Shown piece after piece: positions 25,187 through 32,387 of a stretch of 43,880 bases of DNA. Position 1 is the stretch's first letter. Each line of letters starts with the position of its first letter. This DNA is from Stutzerimonas stutzeri SDM-LAC. GTDB taxonomy: Bacteria > Pseudomonadota > Gammaproteobacteria > Pseudomonadales > Pseudomonadaceae. The stretch is from assembly GCF_000235745.1 (NCBI RefSeq), contig NZ_AGSX01000054.1, positions 1 through 43,880 on the forward strand. The letters are read 5' to 3'. A model generated the notes under the pieces. It searched no databases. It was not told where the DNA came from and saw only the letters and a program-made list of their open reading frames with translations. Made by a program: the position numbers and the translations under genes.

Positions 25187-25233
25187 GTGGAAACGGCGAA
25201 GTCTTTTCCAGGTATCACTTCCAGGCTACTCGC
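25187..25233. repeat. degenerate REP of the RAYT type
   Basis: GTGGAAACGGCGAAGTCTTT and the following TTCCAGGCTACTCGCTGG tail match, with a few changes, the palindrome and tail of the REPs at 31682 and 32336 that flank the RAYT gene. It lies 26 bases after the LysR stop. Confidence 0.6.
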
Positions 25234-25394
25234 TGGTTAGTCCGTGCTCGGCCATCCGGCTGTCTCGCTTGGCTCGCTTAGATATCTAGCGCCGCTGGCC
25301 ATGGAAGTACGGCCGAATTTTCGGATTGTCGGCAGACGTGAAGAAAGGCTGCCAAGGAATTACAAAGGCGGCCCGTTCGCTGCTTCCAGAGCAG

Positions 25395-25892
25395 TCAACT
25401 GATCCACTTCAGTACCTGCTCTCCATACTCTGGCGGTGTTTTACGTGCAATCCGGCGGACAATATCCAGGATGGTCTGCTGAGCAAGGGCTTCCTCCATC
25501 CGCTGCTGAGCCTGAATCATGACGGCATGGATGCTACAGAGCCCAAAGCTTTCCCAATCCGGCTCTGGACAGTGGCTTTCAAACACTGCGCAACGTTGAC
25601 GCACATTGCGGCACTTGAAGATTTCCTTCTCTCCATCAATTGCTCGAACGATATCCAGCACGCTGATTTCGTCTGCAGGGCGCGCTAAACGGAAACCGCC
25701 ACGCACCCCTTCGGTCGCGACAACCAAATTAGCCTTGGCCAGGCGAGTGAATACCTTCGCCAATAATTCCGCGGGAACACCTTGGAGCTCTGCCAGCGTT
25801 CGCACACTGGCCTCGCGTGCATTGCCTTTCTCGTCAGTTAAGAAGAGTAGGCAGTGAACCCCGTACTCCACTCCTGCACTGTACAACGCCAT
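25395..25892 (-). CDS. Rrf2-family iron-sulphur transcriptional regulator
   Basis: A 165-residue regulator. The winged helix (about 5-70) has AGVEYGVHCLLFLTD at the start, then VPAELLAKVFTRLAKANLV and the wing GVRGGFRLARP. The effector part holds four cysteines, CRNVRQRC and CPEPDWESFGLC, where three normally bind an iron-sulphur cluster in IscR/NsrR/RsrR relatives. The extended start MALYSAGVEYG is typical of a subgroup found next to NAD(P)H-dependent oxidoreductase genes. The nearest plus-strand gene, an NAD(P)/FAD oxidoreductase, is now a pseudogene (26216-26637), so this regulator may be an orphan. The signal is probably redox, nitric oxide or iron-sulphur status. Confidence 0.85.
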   Translation of the reverse strand: MALYSAGVEYGVHCLLFLTDEKGNAREASVRTLAELQGVPAELLAKVFTRLAKANLVVATEGVRGGFRLARPADEISVLDIVRAIDGEKEIFKCRNVRQRCAVFESHCPEPDWESFGLCSIHAVMIQAQQRMEEALAQQTILDIVRRIARKTPPEYGEQVLKWIS

Positions 25893-26215
25893 GTCAGAAA
25901 CTCCGCCTATAGTGACCGCACTTCGGTTGGAACATTTTGGGCTATTTCAAGGGGAGTCTGCCGTTGACCTGCCTGCAAGAAGGCTCCCATCCGTCTTAGA
26001 TTATGCCTGAATCGCACGTAAACCAAGCGCTGCATGGTCGCAGCCGCTTGAACGTGGCAAGCGGTGGCCCTTGCAGATCAACAAAAGCTTGCACTGCAAA
26101 TCTCCGACTAGTATTGTCGTAGTTATTGAGGCGGCTCGCTCATTTCAGCGCTTAATAGCCGCTGTCGGCCTACAGGTCTGGTGAGCACCCGCTTTGTAAT
26201 TCAGGAAAGGTTCAG
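25893..26215. other. spacer between the Rrf2 gene and the oxidoreductase remnant
   Basis: No gene is seen. A TATAGT/CTATAGG stretch near 25906-25915, about 16 bases before the Rrf2 ATG, could be its -10 on the minus strand. The region presumably held the shared, autoregulated promoter. The remnant's ATG 26216 is preceded by AGGAAAGG, an intact ribosome site. Confidence 0.35.
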
Positions 26216-26637
26216 ATGAAGCAGCGCATTCTCATCGTTGGTGCATGGTTCAGCGGCATGAGGAGTGCGCTTGGCGCCGCTCGTATGTTGGAAGAACACG
26301 ACCGCGATGACGTCGAAGTTCTGGTCATGGCGCCGCCGGACGAGTTCTTAGCCGCTGTCGACGTGACCTTGATCGCGGGCGTCGATTGTTTCCCTAAGTG
26401 AAGAGCAGGGTTTGGAGTGGCGCCTGAACAACCTTGTCGCCTTCTGCAGATAAGCGGGTGTGATCCTGGCAAATGGCGAACATATAGCTGCGGCTACCGT
26501 AGTCTGGACTGTCAGCGTACGCGGGATCATTGGCCGAATACATTCCAGGCGAGTGCGACGATTATGGTCGTCTATACACGAATAATCGACATGCAGCATG
26601 GGCAGGAGAAGATCCACTAATTCCTGTAATCGCATAA
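26216..26637 (+). pseudogene. decayed NAD(P)/FAD-dependent oxidoreductase (NDH-2-like)
   Basis: The first frame starts MKQRILIVGAWFSGMRSALG, a dinucleotide-binding start in which the second Gly of GxGxxG is now Trp, and stops after 61 residues. A second frame from about 26460 reads ANGEHIAAATVVWTVSVRG, the strand that precedes the second Gly-rich part in this family. A third frame from about 26524 continues SLAEYIPGECDDYGRLYTNN and ends at TAA 26637. Three frames and an overall length near 140 codons instead of about 400 show a large internal deletion and frameshifts. The active enzyme would oxidise NAD(P)H with FAD. Its place beside the Rrf2 gene suggests it was the regulator's target. Confidence 0.72.
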
Positions 26638-26686
26638 TAGCCGGTTATCGATAAAACTTTAGCTTGAAAGGGTAAAGTGGTTAACG

Positions 26687-26703
26687 CTTACAAATAGTGT
26701 AAG
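26687..26703. repeat. inverted repeat CTTACA-N5-TGTAAG
   Basis: Perfect 6-base arms with an AATAG spacer in the AT-rich region 146 bases upstream of the lipoprotein gene at 26849. It could be an operator; no regulator is assigned. Confidence 0.35.
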
Positions 26704-26848
26704 GACAACTTCGTTTTCTGTTGTTTAGACCCGTAAGCCCTCTGATCTTTGCTGGCCATTAATAGCGAAATCTCTCGCTCGGTTGTGAAAAGTGTTGGGC
26801 GCGCCTTTCTGCGGCTGTTTGCAATGATTATCGTCAGGGGAAGCGATT

Positions 26849-27283
26849 GTGAGAACTATTAAAAATCGTGCGCTCGGTAAATGTTTCTCTTCATTGTTAA
26901 TTGTGTGGGCTTTGCTTGTTTCGGTCTCGCTGCTAACCGGCTGCGCGCAAAACCCGGAAATGAGGCAGTGGCGCGATGGACACCTCGAAATAACCCAGAA
27001 ACAGGAGGCGGAATTCTACGACTGTATAAAATTCGATGTTAATAAAGGGTTCGAGTTCTTTGTAATAAGAAGAGACGACGAGTCCAACATTTATGCCGAT
27101 TCGCCTGGCGATGCAGGCCCATCAAGACTTGTTGAATTTTATATCTTGCAAGACGACACCAGGTACGCAGTGTATCAAAGAGCCGCTCTTCGTGACCAAG
27201 GCCGCTTAGTAGACCGAATGGTCGCGTGTTCCAAAAATTTATCTGCAAGTCTACAAAAGGGGGTGACCGAGGTTATTTATTGA
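26849..27283 (+). CDS. putative lipoprotein, unknown function (GTG start)
   Basis: A 144-residue exported lipoprotein. The signal peptide is basic (MRTIKNRALGK) then hydrophobic (about 12-32), ending in lipobox LTGC with Cys near 32. The mature domain has paired cysteines (YDCIKF, MVACSKN) and beta strands such as FEFFVIRR and RYAVYQRAAL. GTG 26849 is preceded by AGGGGA. The gene is clearly AT-richer than the core genes and uses A/T-ending codons, a sign of horizontal origin or weak selection. No homologous family is recognised. Confidence 0.68.
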   Translation: MRTIKNRALGKCFSSLLIVWALLVSVSLLTGCAQNPEMRQWRDGHLEITQKQEAEFYDCIKFDVNKGFEFFVIRRDDESNIYADSPGDAGPSRLVEFYILQDDTRYAVYQRAALRDQGRLVDRMVACSKNLSASLQKGVTEVIY

Positions 27284-27425
27284 TCGAAATTTATTCGGCT
27301 GACTACTTCTAGCTTTAATAGTGCTTCAGGAGTGCGAATATCGCCATGTCGCTTGCTAATTTTATAGTTTGCTGAGGCCGCGCCTGAAGATGTCTAGCAA
27401 TTATTTAGTAACTAGGAATAGAAAT

Positions 27426-27695
27426 ATGACCAGCAAGAAAGTTAGTAAACCAGCAAACCTTATTTTCGCCAGCCTTGGCTTGCTCTTATCTCTAGATGCG
27501 CTCGCTGAAAATGCTCCGACAATCTATACCTATGACGCCAGTCTGGATATTCAGAACGTCCTGTCCATATCTTCAATTGAAGAAGGTCGTACCTGCAAGC
27601 CAATAGATCACATAATGAAGTACACAGATTCGTCTGGAAAAATCCAAACGGTTAAATACAAGGCTCTTTCAGACGCTTGCAGCAGAGGGCACTAG
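27426..27695 (+). CDS. DUF2790 small secreted protein
   Basis: An 89-residue protein with a signal peptide (about 1-27, ending DALAE) and a 60-residue mature domain matching the DUF2790 pattern known from Pseudomonas: YTYDASLDIQNVLSIS, then a Cys in GRTCKPIDHIMKYTDSSG, and a final IQTVKYKALSDAC. The two cysteines may form a disulphide. DUF2790 proteins are periplasmic or secreted, and their role is not established. ATG 27426 has AGGAATAG upstream. A terminator follows seven bases after the stop. Confidence 0.78.
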   Translation: MTSKKVSKPANLIFASLGLLLSLDALAENAPTIYTYDASLDIQNVLSISSIEEGRTCKPIDHIMKYTDSSGKIQTVKYKALSDACSRGH

Positions 27696-27701
27696 GACGA
27701 T

Positions 27702-27740
27702 CCTCGGGCCAATCCAAGCGCCCTAGGTTTTCCATTTTTT
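27702..27740 (+). terminator. rho-independent terminator after the DUF2790 gene
   Basis: An eight-pair stem with one mismatch, CCTCGGGC/GCCCTAGG, is followed by TTTT, CCA and TTTTTT. It lies seven bases after the stop of the DUF2790 gene. Confidence 0.75.
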
Positions 27741-27752
27741 AAGAACTGTTTA
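27736..27752 (+). promoter_or_regulatory. candidate PhoP box upstream of pagL
   Basis: TTTTTA-AGAAC-TGTTTA matches the direct-repeat PhoP box (T/G)GTTTA-N5-(T/G)GTTTA at 11 of 12 defined positions. It lies about 150 bases before the pagL ATG and overlaps the T run of the preceding terminator, so part of the match may reflect base composition. Confidence 0.4.
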
Positions 27753-27902
27753 GTACATGTGCCTTAGCCATCTTTTTGGCTTTCTCTGTACGACCATGTC
27801 TGTAGTGTTTTTATCCATTCCAGCTTGTTATTCCACTCCGTTTAACGGCGCTGGGTTCTCGTTACCTGGCGCCGAGATAATCCGTATTTCCAGGAAGCCA
27901 AA

Positions 27903-28418
27903 ATGAAAAGATGGGCCTATTTCGCCGCGGTTGCGACGGCTGTGCTTATGCCGGTTGCTACATACGCTTTAGATTTTACCGCTGCTGTTGGGCGCACCGG
28001 TGAGTCAACGACAACTTACCGATTCGGTATTCAAAAGGAGTTCGAGCGCAGCTGGTTTCAGACAGAAGTCGGTAGGTTAAAGGGATACTGGGATGCAGGG
28101 TTTACGTACTGGGAGGGAGACCGGATCTCCAACAACCACAGCATCTCACTGGCACCGGTATTCGTGTACGAATTCAACGGTGCGTCAGCCAAGCCCTATC
28201 TCGAAGCGGCGGTTGGTATCGCGGTATTCGAAAATACAGAAATCGAAAACAATGGCCTAGGATCTTCTTTCCAGTTCGAAGACCGCATCGGCGCCGGCCT
28301 TCGTTTCGCTGGTGGCCATGAGATAGGCTTGCGGGCGATTCACTATTCGAACGCAGGTATTAAGAATCCAAACGATGGAATTGAGAGTTACGCAATTCAT
28401 TACCGTGATTCGTTCTGA
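27903..28418 (+). CDS. pagL: lipid A 3-O-deacylase PagL
   Basis: A 171-residue outer-membrane beta-barrel enzyme. The signal peptide (about 1-22) is followed by eight amphipathic strands and a C-terminal Phe typical of outer-membrane insertion. The catalytic set is intact: His147 and Ser149 in RAIHYSNAGI, and Glu161 in NPNDGIESYAIHY, with the same spacing as P. aeruginosa PagL (His126, Ser128, Glu140 of the mature protein). It removes the 3-O acyl chain of lipid A in the outer leaflet, changing immune recognition and antibiotic permeability. The gene is AT-richer than core genes and seems to be transcribed alone. Confidence 0.87.
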   Translation: MKRWAYFAAVATAVLMPVATYALDFTAAVGRTGESTTTYRFGIQKEFERSWFQTEVGRLKGYWDAGFTYWEGDRISNNHSISLAPVFVYEFNGASAKPYLEAAVGIAVFENTEIENNGLGSSFQFEDRIGAGLRFAGGHEIGLRAIHYSNAGIKNPNDGIESYAIHYRDSF

Positions 28419-28937
28419 TGCGTTTATAAAGTCAGGTTAATTCCTAACTTATTGACGCCTCTAGGCTGGATGGATTTTCTATAGCGGCACCAAAGATCCC
28501 GGAGATATTCACAGATCGGTGCCGCCAACTTTGCATCACTCGCTCAAGTCAGCCTTGATGGCGATCGAAGCGCCAAGCCGCTACCGGCATGCAAAACCGT
28601 ATTGCCAATAGCGCAGCGGTTACACAGCGCCGAGTCTTGAACCGACCAGGCGACGGGTGGATAAACCTGCGGTCTGTTTCTCGCCATGATGCATACGGTT
28701 CTGGATAGGCTGCTCGGAGGTTATACGGTTGACCGCACCCAGCGGATAGTCTGTGGACGGCCAAGCCTTTTCCTGGCTGGATTATCCAACTACATTCGAG
28801 ATCGCTACGTCTGCCCACCGCACCATTCCTTTGACTAATCGCCAGCACTGACGCATTTTTCGATTAGTAAGTGAAGAGTCGGCTATGTAAGGCAATGCTG
28901 GGCCATCGGCATGAGGGTGTTGATGCTGATCTCGTAT
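28419..28937. other. 519-base spacer without a recognisable gene
   Basis: Open frames here are short and their translations lack any family pattern; a 99-residue minus-strand frame (28549-28848) reads as low-quality sequence rich in R, G and S. A weak inverted repeat AGGTTA/TAACTT just after pagL (about 28433-28452) may help end its transcript. The base composition is intermediate, suggesting an old insertion or decayed gene. Confidence 0.4.
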
Positions 28938-29327
28938 TCAAGCTGCCGTGAGTTTTAGCAGGCCTACTGCCAAAAGCAGCCAGGCCATGCCGGCAAAGCA
29001 TAGCCACCAGGCCATGACCATGCGGCGTTTAAGACGGCGGGGTAAATTGCGAACTTCACTCTCCAAAAGCTCTCCGCGGTTTATGTGACCTTTTGGGAAC
29101 AAGCCTACGGCTGCCAAACTACTGGTTAGAATAAAACGGGAGTAGAGGCCGCTATCACCCCAAAGCATTTTCTGCCTAATTACATATTCGCTGTTTGGAA
29201 ACGTGTGGAGAATCGTGTCGAGATCTCGGTAAGCCATGACAATAATCATGAGCAGGCCGGAGAACCCAATTGCGAAAGGGGCCAGCATAAAAGCGAAAGC
29301 CCACCAAGAATTCCAGAACTCAGTCAT
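28938..29327 (-). CDS. small membrane protein, candidate immunity protein
   Basis: A 129-residue inner-membrane protein with a helix pair at about 9-32 (WAFAFMLAPFAIGFSGLLMIIVMAY), a helix near 65-77 and another at about 103-127 (MVMAWWLCFAGMAWLLLAVGLL). A cytosolic basic stretch RNLPRRLKRRM lies between. Its ATG overlaps the stop of the upstream gene as ATGA (29324-29327), so the two are co-translated. The upstream product looks like a membrane-active toxin, and multi-pass immunity proteins are the rule for such toxins. The immunity role is inferred from context; no sequence family is recognised. Confidence 0.65.
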   Translation of the reverse strand: MTEFWNSWWAFAFMLAPFAIGFSGLLMIIVMAYRDLDTILHTFPNSEYVIRQKMLWGDSGLYSRFILTSSLAAVGLFPKGHINRGELLESEVRNLPRRLKRRMVMAWWLCFAGMAWLLLAVGLLKLTAA

Positions 29328-30586
29328 GGGTTAGTCTGCCTGTACAAGAATTCTCCCATCCACTCACCACCTGCGGCACCACCGGCCCCGCCAGCAACCG
29401 AAGCCCCGCCTACCACTATCAGACCGCAGGCAACACTGCCTAGCCCGCCTGTTGCTACTCCGAGAGCGACACAAATCGAACCCGCTGCAGGACTAGCAAT
29501 CGCCCCAGCTAGCGCCCCACCACCCAGCGCGCCAGCAAAGTTACCCGTCTCGGTAAATCTAATCTTCTGACACGCCCGGGTTTCGCCTGCCTGACAAACC
29601 TCTTGGACTTTCAATGTAGAGGCGGTACCGCCCAGTGCAATGCCGATATAGCTTCCATACTTCAAGTACTTCGCCGCCTTGGCAATTTTATCCATATGGG
29701 TGGCGTAGCCAGGTATCTGGCCAGGCGCGCCGCCCTTGCTCCAATGGTGCACCAAACTACGGGTGGAGATACCGAGATCCTGGCGCAGGGTTGGGTAGTT
29801 GCCCAGCCCCAGTTGCTTGCCGAGGAAGGTCGCCTTCAACTGGTTGTCGAGCTGGCGGTACAGCTGTTGGCGGGACGTGAAGAACTGCTGGCTGCGCAGA
29901 TGACCATGCGCTGCGAACTCGCGCTGATGAAGGTATTCGATATCGCGCAGTGTGCTCTCGATTTGCTTTAAACCATTCCCGAGCACGTCGGTGCCGAGCC
30001 CAAGCGACCCGCTTGCGCCGCCGACCATCAAAGCGATTTCGGCTTGATGATCGGCCATGAAATTGGCTTCGCTCTCGCTCAAGGGTTCAAGAGCTGTACG
30101 CACCTTCGCTGCTGCTGCCATCAGGTCAGCTTCTTCACGTGAGCAAGCGGCTGGATTGATCAGGTTGCCGAGAACAAACATTTCCCCGGCTTTGAAGCCC
30201 TTCGCAAAGGTCGGATTTAGCGCCTTGATGCGATTCACTAGATGTTTGTGCGGCGCGTCGGCGAATAGCCTGGCAAGCACCTGCTCGCCGGACATGCTGC
30301 GCGGCACTCGGTAGAACCCGGGCGGAAGGGCCTCGGGAAGCTTGAGCATATCGGGTGGGGGCCAGTCCGAAAGCTCTGGAGTGGTTTCGACCTTCTGCTC
30401 CCAGGCGGCAAAGGAGGCGCCGCCGTTACCTGGCTTGGGCTTCGGCAACTCGGTCTGGTGGCCCCAGCCATGATCAGGTAACCAACTTGAATCGCGGCTG
30501 CCGGTGCTGTCAGGCTTCCAGCCAGTGTCCAGATCCCATCCCTGATCGAACGGGTAGGCCGCGTCTTTGAGGGTATCCGTCCCCAT
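29324..30586 (-). CDS. putative pore-forming antibacterial effector (LysM-like region plus glycine-zipper tail)
   Basis: A 420-residue protein without a signal peptide. Residues 1-50 are hydrophilic and rich in W, D and G. Residues 91-141 (FYRVPRSMSGEQVLARLF to GEMFVLGN) resemble a LysM repeat, including KALNPTF. Residues 150-290 are helical. From about 300 (KIAKAAKYLKYGSYIGIALG) it changes to a helical hairpin with two cysteines (331 and 339) and long glycine-zipper segments (AGALGGGALAGAIAS, GGASVAGGAGGAAGGEW). This tail is a hallmark of type VI secretion effectors and colicin-like toxins that depolarise membranes. It overlaps a small membrane protein by ATGA, as toxin-immunity pairs do. 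No secretion genes are in the window. AAGGAAG precedes ATG 30586. Confidence 0.6.
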   Translation of the reverse strand: MGTDTLKDAAYPFDQGWDLDTGWKPDSTGSRDSSWLPDHGWGHQTELPKPKPGNGGASFAAWEQKVETTPELSDWPPPDMLKLPEALPPGFYRVPRSMSGEQVLARLFADAPHKHLVNRIKALNPTFAKGFKAGEMFVLGNLINPAACSREEADLMAAAAKVRTALEPLSESEANFMADHQAEIALMVGGASGSLGLGTDVLGNGLKQIESTLRDIEYLHQREFAAHGHLRSQQFFTSRQQLYRQLDNQLKATFLGKQLGLGNYPTLRQDLGISTRSLVHHWSKGGAPGQIPGYATHMDKIAKAAKYLKYGSYIGIALGGTASTLKVQEVCQAGETRACQKIRFTETGNFAGALGGGALAGAIASPAAGSICVALGVATGGLGSVACGLIVVGGASVAGGAGGAAGGEWMGEFLYRQTNP

Positions 30587-30837
30587 GAAAAATCTTCCTT
30601 GTGCTGTTGAATCGGGGGCAGTCTATCTGTTTGAAGTCCTTTGCTAACCAGCTCCTGTTCACGAAAGTTGCGTCTGGTGCGGCCAGTGGTTTTCCGTTCG
30701 GAGTCACTACTGGCCGGTATCACTGTCGTTTCTTCCTGGCCACTTCGCACACCGTGCAAGGCGAAGCCTGTCGTCAATGCTGACGAAAGTGTGTGGAGGC
30801 GGCCCAGCGAAGGACTAGAAAATAAATCTGGACAATT

Positions 30838-31383
30838 TTAATTATGTCCGGTGCTACGTGTCGCTCGAGAAAGATCTCTTCCAAAGCTTTTCATATTGAA
30901 GCTGTTCTTTGTAGTAATCTTCTCGTTGTACATTGAAGCGTATTCCAGCGTAAGAGACAGATCGTGCTCGCTCAGAAATTTGGCTACTTCTAATAGGCAG
31001 CGTGATGATTCGGCTGATGTTAGTTTTATTAGATGAATCTCTTTGTTTATGGGTATGACTGAGCCTCGCGGAACCCATGACTTGGAAAAGCACAAGTCAT
31101 CGATTCCTATAGGTTTAAATACCTGTTCCCATATATCCTTGGATAATAGGTGGGACGTTCCGTCTATGTTTATTGTTGCTTTATTTAGTATTGCAGGCCC
31201 AAGGCCGTAGTTTGAAATATATATCCCATTTCGCTTGTTAGGCCCTTCGAGGTAAGGCGTGCTTTGAACGTATGGTTTTACGGAGAGACGATTATGCTCC
31301 CGTGACGCATAACCTTGCCATGCCGAGACTGCAAGTGCGAAAACGGAAATGCTAACCGTCGCTATGGTTGCTGATTTGTTCAT
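30838..31383 (-). CDS. membrane-anchored protein, unknown function
   Basis: A 181-residue AT-rich gene. One N-terminal helix (about 7-25, ATVSISVFALAVSAWQGY) anchors the protein; the rest is a soluble domain with beta strands such as NGIYISNYGLGPAILNKATI, two cysteines (DLCFSK, SRCLLEV) and a basic end. Proteins of this shape are common in mobile regions, and their function is not known. It lies 251 bases upstream of the effector gene on the same strand, so a link to that module is possible but not shown. Its codon use differs sharply from the core genes. Confidence 0.65.
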   Translation of the reverse strand: MNKSATIATVSISVFALAVSAWQGYASREHNRLSVKPYVQSTPYLEGPNKRNGIYISNYGLGPAILNKATINIDGTSHLLSKDIWEQVFKPIGIDDLCFSKSWVPRGSVIPINKEIHLIKLTSAESSRCLLEVAKFLSEHDLSLTLEYASMYNEKITTKNSFNMKSFGRDLSRATRSTGHN

Positions 31384-31722
31384 TTCGTGCGTTATCTTAA
31401 ATGTCTTAGTTAGTCAGAGTGATGTACGTTAATTTTTAACGTACATCAAAATTTTATTCAAGTTCAATTCGGAAATTATCGGTTTAAGAGAAGTTCGCTT
31501 ATGAGGCGGTCCGCTGAGGTTGGCGGCTCGCCGTGCAAGACGAGACCTGAGGCCGACCAAGGCCGGTGGCGAATGCAAGCAGGCGGGGGACAAGAAAACA
31601 AATTTGTCCCTTTTCTCGGGTGGCTCGTACGGTCTCGCGGAAACCTGCCAGTCGGGGCGAGGAAAATGTGAGCAAGTAGAGGTGGAAAACGGCGAAGCCT
31701 TTTCCACGCTTCATTTTTCAGG
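31384..31722. other. spacer with an orphan hairpin and a REP
   Basis: No gene is supported. GGGACAA-N10-TTGTCCC at 31587-31610 followed by TTTT looks like a plus-strand terminator, yet no plus-strand gene ends near it. A REP follows at 31682-31707. The text between (around 31617-31650) resembles material that often accompanies REPs. Confidence 0.45.
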
Positions 31723-31737
31723 CTACCTCGCTGGGTA
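31682..31737. repeat. REP element downstream of the RAYT gene
   Basis: A 26-base imperfect palindrome, GTGGAAAAC...CTTTTCCAC (31682-31707), followed by the tail GGCTACCTCGCT. The palindrome is identical to the one at 32336-32361 on the other side of the transposase gene. Its tail overlaps the RAYT stop region. Confidence 0.85.
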
Positions 31738-32211
31738 GACCCCAGCTCCGATCGCCCGATGAAAACTTGAATAAGCCCAATCCACGACACGCTCCACCAA
31801 ACCGTGCTTTAACGGATTGCGATGCACGTAGTCGACGTGATGTCGGTAATCCCGTTCATCTCGAATCAGGTGCTCCCAGTAGCGCCGTTGCCAGATACCA
31901 CGCTCGCCACGGGAGCGCTGGGTTGCCGTCAGTACTTCAGTCTTTAGCAGCCGCCGGGCGAAAGCGAACTTGATGACTTTCCAGCGCAGCGCGAAATCAG
32001 CGTCGCCGTCGGGTAGCGTCCAGACGCAGTGCATGTGATCAGGCAGAACGACCCAGGCATCGATGTGGAAGGGGTGGCGTGAGCGTGTGGCTCGCACCGT
32101 CTCGCGCAGCAGGTCGACATGGCGGACCAGCAGGTCGCTTCGGCGGTTCAGCAGATTGACCGTGAAGAAATACGTGGCGCCCGGTACTTGGGCGCGGCGG
32201 TAGCGGGACAT
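31723..32211 (-). CDS. REP-associated tyrosine transposase (RAYT)
   Basis: A 162-residue Y1/HUH nuclease of the IS200/IS605-like RAYT group. It starts MSRYRRAQVPGATYFFTVNL, has the HUH metal site in VLPDHMHCVWTLPDGD (about 56-71), the catalytic-Tyr segment HHVDYVHRNPLKHGLV (about 124-139), and WAYSSFHR near the end. RAYTs bind and cut REP hairpins and are thought to have spread them through the genome as single-copy domesticated transposases. The gene is bracketed by REPs at 31682, 32257 and 32336, which supports cognate pairing. All visible catalytic elements are intact. Confidence 0.92.
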   Translation of the reverse strand: MSRYRRAQVPGATYFFTVNLLNRRSDLLVRHVDLLRETVRATRSRHPFHIDAWVVLPDHMHCVWTLPDGDADFALRWKVIKFAFARRLLKTEVLTATQRSRGERGIWQRRYWEHLIRDERDYRHHVDYVHRNPLKHGLVERVVDWAYSSFHRAIGAGVYPAR

Positions 32212-32256
32212 GGCGGCTCATCCTTGAGCGTTTGTGTGGGCGGAAAGTCCGTATCG

Positions 32257-32280
32257 GTGGATAAGCAAAGCGTTATCCAC
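32257..32280. repeat. REP element, inverted relative to its neighbour
   Basis: A 24-base palindrome GTGGATAAGC...GCGTTATCCAC followed by CCTAC. Read in reverse it gives GTAGG plus a GTGGATAAC palindrome, the same layout as the REP at 32336 with GTAGG in front. The pair 32257/32336 is therefore a BIME upstream of the RAYT gene. Confidence 0.83.
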
Positions 32281-32335
32281 CCTACGTCATCTCACCCGCC
32301 CGCACCGCCGACGCATCGACGTTGCCGTAGGTAGG

Positions 32336-32387
32336 GTGGAAAACGGCGAAGCCTTTTCCACGCGTTACTTCCAGGCTACCTCGCTAC
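32336..32387. repeat. REP element upstream of the RAYT gene
   Basis: The palindrome at 32336-32361 is identical to that at 31682-31707, with the same following tail CCAGGCTACCTCGCT. GTAG precedes it. It abuts the stop of the AT-rich gene at 32384. Confidence 0.85.

Noticed and set aside
26820-26838. Fur-like sequence (11 of 19) just before the lipoprotein at 26849
   Set aside because: It overlaps the ribosome-binding region of an AT-rich gene, and the match is close to what composition alone gives; not strong enough to list as a site.
28549-28848. 99-residue minus-strand frame in the pagL-immunity spacer
   Set aside because: No ribosome site, no hydrophobic or domain pattern, and arginine/glycine-rich composition typical of chance frames.
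30238-30777. 179-residue minus-strand frame overlapping the start of the effector gene
   Set aside because: Most of it lies out of frame inside the effector gene, which has a good ribosome site and family-like sequence.
31587-31614. Terminator-like hairpin GGGACAA/TTGTCCC with TTTT
   Set aside because: No plus-strand gene ends before it, so it is noted only as part of the spacer rather than as a functional terminator.
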